From Cyanobacteria bacterium UBA5018 (GTDB lineage Bacteria; Cyanobacteriota; Cyanobacteriia; PCC-6307; Cyanobiaceae): 8,003 nucleotides of DNA. Below are positions 5,605 to 8,003 of the stretch, piece by piece. The stretch is taken from contig DGYA01000094.1 in the NCBI GenBank assembly GCA_002396505.1, forward strand, positions 80,029 to 88,031. Direction: 5' to 3'. The position numbers and the translations under genes are program-made. The notes below the pieces were generated by a model. It searched no databases, had not been told where the DNA came from, and saw nothing but the letters and a program-made list of their open reading frames with translations. Every line of letters starts with the position of its first letter. Position 1 is the first letter of the stretch.

Positions 5605-7363
5605 AAGGGCCCTGGGGGAGGCAGACCACACGCAGACCGACGTTGACGAAGTGGTGGAAGACGGCCCCGTAGCGGTGGCGATTGGCCGACCGGCAGACCC
5701 CGGGGAGATTGAGCCAGGAGCCACCGCGCAGCAGCCGCTGATCTTGATCACCCCCGCTCACCCAGGCCGTGCCATCAGCAGGCGCTCCTTCATAGCGATC
5801 ATGCCAGGAATCCAGGCACCATTCCCACACATTGCCATGCATGTCCTGCAGGCCCCAGGCGTTGGGGGGGAACATCCCCACTGGGGTGGTGTGCCCTCGA
5901 TTCAAGCCCTTGGGGCCGTTGGCATAAGCATCGTTGCCATTGTAATTAGCCAGCTCTGTCGCGAGCGTCTCGCCAAAGGCAAATGGGGTGGTGGTTCCGG
6001 CCCGGCAGGCGTATTCCCACTGGGCCTCGCTGGGGAGGGTGTAACTGCGGCCGGTGTCGCGGCTGAGGCGGCGGCAGAACTCCATTGCGTCATCCCAGCT
6101 CACCCGCTCCACAGGCCGATCCGCTCCCTTGAACGCCGACGGATTGGCGTTGAGAGCCCGCCCCGCAGGCGGCCAGCTAGCCACCTCACGCCACTGGGCC
6201 TGGGTGATTGGGGTTTGGCCGAGCAGAAACCCCTCCAGCTTGACCCGATGCTGGGGGCCCTCGTCGTCTTGGCGTTCCGGTTCATCAGCAGGCGAACCCA
6301 TGATGAAGTCGCCGGCTCTGATGGCGATCATCCTGAGCGTCACCCCGGTCGCCAGGATTTCGCTGTAAGCCAGCACCTCAATCGGGCGGCGCCGCAACGG
6401 CCAGCCCTTGGCCTCGCCTTCCAACCAGCCCTGGCTCAAGCGGAGCGGTTGGGGCCCTTGCAGGTTGACGGGGGGCCTTGTCCGCGGGGTGGGGGTGGGT
6501 GGCTCCTGCCGATGGGCGGTTGGCTGCCCGAGCCGCTGGGCGAATTGGCTGGCGGCGATCCCCGCCAGCGACCCGGCGCCAGCAACCAACACCTGGCGGC
6601 GGCTCAGGGAGCCCTGCAGGCCGCCCCGCCAGGCCCTCAGCGGCCCCATCGCCCTGTCTATCAGCAGGCGACGCCGTTCAGCGCGGGCATCCAGGAGCCG
6701 TTGGCGTTCAGCCGCAGCCTGCTGTTGCGGCCGTTGCCGCCGTTGGCGCTCGGCAGCCTGCGCTGCCCGCTGCTCCGTCTGCCGTTGCCGTGCCTCCTCC
6801 TCGGCCTGCTGCCGCTGCGCGGCGGCGCTCGCCTGACGCTCCCGCCGCTGTTGCTCCTGGCGCCTCTCCAGCTCTTGCCGCTGGGCCAGCGCCTCCGCCT
6901 GCTCCAATGCCTTGTGCACCGCCTCTGCGATGCGAACCAACGCCAGGCGCTGCTGGTGGGGATCCAGCGCATCAAGCGTTTGCTCTGGCGGCAGCAGTGC
7001 CTGATAGGCGTGGATCGCTGTGTGCCGCACCAGGCTGGCGCTCAGGGGCACCCAGAGCACCCTCACCCCTTCAGCCTCGGCGGCGCGGAGCAGGGCCGGC
7101 ACCTCCCGGCCCATCACAAACTCAGAAGCCAGAAATTCGGCGCTCACCAGAAGCAGGGCCACCCGGGCGTTGGCCAACGCCGCTTCAATTTCCTCAAGCC
7201 AGCGATCACCCGGCTCAATCTGGCTGTCGTCCCAGAGCTGGAGATCTTTGCCCTGCTGCATGAGCAGCGGCGCCATCACCTGACGAATGCGCTCCACCCA
7301 GCCGCGATCGGCATGGCTGTAACTGATGAATACATGCCGGCGCTCGGGAGCAGGCTGGAGCAC
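5591..7363 (-). CDS. TIR / coiled-coil / FGE-sulfatase (C-type-lectin-fold) fusion, candidate DGR target
   Basis: A 590-residue protein from a GTG at 7363; no ATG lies nearby and the TIR domain begins at residue 10. Residues 10-150 are TIR: VFISYSHAD (11-19), WDDSQIEPGDRW (44-55), LLLVSAEFLASEFV with the likely catalytic glutamate E87, as in NADase TIRs. Residues ~150-235 are a Gln/Arg/Glu-rich coiled coil. SRRQVLVAGAGSLAGIA (254-270) resembles a twin-arginine signal or membrane anchor, followed by a Pro/Thr linker. Residues ~338-583 are an FGE-sulfatase (SUMF1) domain: AGDFIMGSP, PVERVSWDDAMEFCRRLS, LPSEAQWEYACRAG, NVWEWCLD, LRGGSW. The cysteine pair needed to make formylglycine is absent, so binding rather than catalysis is likely. 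The last ~30 codons look like a diversity-generating retroelement variable region. Probable role: a receptor that couples variable ligand recognition to TIR signalling or NAD+ loss (inference). Confidence 0.93.
   Translation of the reverse strand: MLQPAPERRHVFISYSHADRGWVERIRQVMAPLLMQQGKDLQLWDDSQIEPGDRWLEEIEAALANARVALLLVSAEFLASEFVMGREVPALLRAAEAEGVRVLWVPLSASLVRHTAIHAYQALLPPEQTLDALDPHQQRLALVRIAEAVHKALEQAEALAQRQELERRQEQQRRERQASAAAQRQQAEEEARQRQTEQRAAQAAERQRRQRPQQQAAAERQRLLDARAERRRLLIDRAMGPLRAWRGGLQGSLSRRQVLVAGAGSLAGIAASQFAQRLGQPTAHRQEPPTPTPRTRPPVNLQGPQPLRLSQGWLEGEAKGWPLRRRPIEVLAYSEILATGVTLRMIAIRAGDFIMGSPADEPERQDDEGPQHRVKLEGFLLGQTPITQAQWREVASWPPAGRALNANPSAFKGADRPVERVSWDDAMEFCRRLSRDTGRSYTLPSEAQWEYACRAGTTTPFAFGETLATELANYNGNDAYANGPKGLNRGHTTPVGMFPPNAWGLQDMHGNVWEWCLDSWHDRYEGAPADGTAWVSGGDQDQRLLRGGSWLNLPGVCRSANRHRYGAVFHHFVNVGLRVVCLPQGPSLNP
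5642..5713 (-). other. Candidate variable region (VR) of a diversity-generating retroelement
   Basis: This covers residues 551-574 of the TIR-FGE protein, between GGSW (547-550) and VG-R (575-578). In related C-type-lectin-fold targets these positions are largely Asn (AAC/AAT) in the template. Here L551, N552, L553, V556, N561, H563, Y565, A567, V568, F569, H570, H571, F572, V573 and N574 are encoded by CTC, AAT, GTC, CAC, TAC, GCC, TTC or AAC, all reachable from AAC/AAT by changing only adenines, while CRSANR stays fixed. Caveat: GC-rich genomes favour C-ending codons anyway. The G/C-rich tract after the VR (to ~5606, including the palindrome AGGGCCCT at 5606-5613) could serve as the homing-initiation element. 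No template repeat is seen in the window. Confidence 0.6.
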
Positions 7364-7453
7364 GCCGCGTTCTCGCCGTTCCGATGCGCCGCATTGTGGC
7401 AGACCTGCAAAGCCGGGGCTGAGCCGAGGCTCCTACCTGCCGCTGCGGCAATC

Positions 7454-7486
7454 GTGCCAGGGGGTGGCACTGGTCTGGGGGCCCCC
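7454..7486. repeat. Inverted repeats upstream of the TIR-FGE gene
   Basis: GTGCCA (7454-7459) and TGGCAC (7465-7470) form a perfect six-base stem around GGGGG, followed by the perfect ten-base palindrome GGGGGCCCCC (7477-7486). They lie 90-125 bases upstream of the GTG start at 7363, in a 227-base stretch without a gene. They could be an operator, a terminator of leftward transcription, or chance in GC-rich DNA; no promoter boxes are recognisable nearby. Confidence 0.3.
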
Positions 7487-7590
7487 GTGGGGGGCTCTCG
7501 GCCCGCATTCAGCGCTGCACCTTGCCACCAGCCAATTCAGCCAATCCACCTGCTCCGGCCACACCAGGCAGCCAAACCCGCGACAGCGAG

Positions 7591-8003
7591 GGCTCCCCGC
7601 TTCCGCCAGACTTGACCCATTCACCACGCCCCTGGCCAGGCCTGGATCGCCTGGCCGCCCTCCAGACCACGGGCGGCCGGATGCTGGGCCTGATCGCCCT
7701 CTTCTCCTCCTATGACCAGCTCACCATCGCCGTGTTACCTCCCCATCCCCCAGCAATGGGGCATCCCTTTCATCGCTGCATCGGTGGCGACAATGTTCAT
7801 CGATGCTGAATTGGCGTCGCAATCCCGGCCAAGAGCAACGCAAGATGCAGCACGAATGGCGGATGAAACAGCTCGCGAACGAGATCGAGCGGAGCAAAGA
7901 GAGAATGAAGCATATTGAGAGCGAAATCTTGCGGGTGAGGAACGACAGCCAGCGGATCAAGAAAGAAACCGAGCAGCTGTAGACGCAGTCGGCCGGAGGC
8001 CAT
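7591..8003 (+). pseudogene. Second copy (B) of the small membrane-protein gene, frameshifted, cut by window edge
   Basis: From about 7591 the sequence parallels copy A (4695-5132): PLPPDL...WPGL, then MLGLIALFSSYDQLTIA (from 7681). A net two-base deletion near 7733-7740, relative to copy A, then breaks the frame; the reading resumes in another frame as LPIPQQWGIPFIAASVATMFID, followed by a charged tail (RMADETARERDRAEQRENEAY) to the TGA at 7916-7918. That is the same stop as in copy A. The loop residues GRD of copy A are lost at the deletion. The start is uncertain (a TTG at 7522 is in frame, with no Shine-Dalgarno). The last 121 bases are almost identical to 5097-5217 and continue past the window. 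Confidence 0.6.
7883..8003 (+). repeat. 121-base near-identical direct repeat, right copy
   Basis: It matches 5097-5217 with two differences (T at 7906, G at 7979) and is cut by the window edge. Together with the left copy it flanks the oppositely oriented TIR-FGE gene as a direct repeat. Confidence 0.95.

Noticed and set aside
5651..7615. A 654-codon plus-strand open frame opposite the TIR-FGE gene
   Set aside because: It is the antisense of a gene with clear TIR and FGE motifs. Its Pro/Leu/His-rich composition is what GC-rich antisense frames give, and it has no recognisable domain.
1..8003. HIP1 octamers (GCGATCGC), tRNA genes, CRISPR repeats and transposases
   Set aside because: None was found on reading; several GCGATC half matches occur, but no full HIP1 octamer, and no cloverleaf, spaced repeats or DDE motif were visible.

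Overview
The window looks like an accessory region of a picocyanobacterial chromosome (Synechococcus/Cyanobium-like). This is inferred from GC-rich coding, from a TIR/sulfatase-modifying-factor fusion typical of cyanobacteria, from a phytase-like/GDPD exoprotein, and from a small membrane protein family (core 'LGLIALFSSYD' ... 'IPIPQQWGIP') that I associate with this group. No RNA gene, integrase, transposase or CRISPR array is visible.

Layout. 1-917 (minus): the 5' part of a large protein that starts with a phytase-like esterase domain and runs into a glycerophosphodiester phosphodiesterase domain, cut by the window edge. 918-1886: gene-poor, with an unrecognised Cys-containing minus-strand ORF and a broken DUF4365-like remnant. 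2045-2676 (plus): an intact VapBC-like toxin-antitoxin pair (AbrB-fold antitoxin, PIN toxin) with a four-base overlap and an inverted repeat upstream. 2677-3207: weakly coding sequence and an N-terminal fragment of an AAA-family ATPase. 3229-4529 (minus): a translationally coupled two-gene operon in visibly AT-richer DNA, an uncharacterised protein followed by a DUF1828/DUF1829 protein. 4695-5512 (plus): a small two-helix membrane protein with a degenerate tail. 5591-7363 (minus): a 590-residue TIR / coiled-coil / hydrophobic segment / FGE-sulfatase fusion. 7591-8003 (plus): a second, frameshifted copy of the membrane-protein gene, running off the end.

The most interesting gene is the TIR-FGE fusion. 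Its last C-type-lectin-like segment has the layout of a variable region of a diversity-generating retroelement (DGR): a conserved GGSW start, a conserved CRSANR and VG-R frame, and between them residues whose codons are mostly NNC or NNT, as expected if AAC/AAT codons had their adenines randomised. No template repeat or reverse transcriptase lies in the window, so the gene would be a remote target. The formylglycine-generating cysteine pair is absent, which favours ligand binding over catalysis; a TIR effector joined to a variable binding domain suggests a recognition/defence or signalling receptor.

Taken together, an intact toxin-antitoxin pair, a coupled operon of unknown function, a TIR receptor and at least four gene remnants make this look like a high-turnover defence or accessory island. 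That reading is inference; the domain calls come from motif recognition without database searches.
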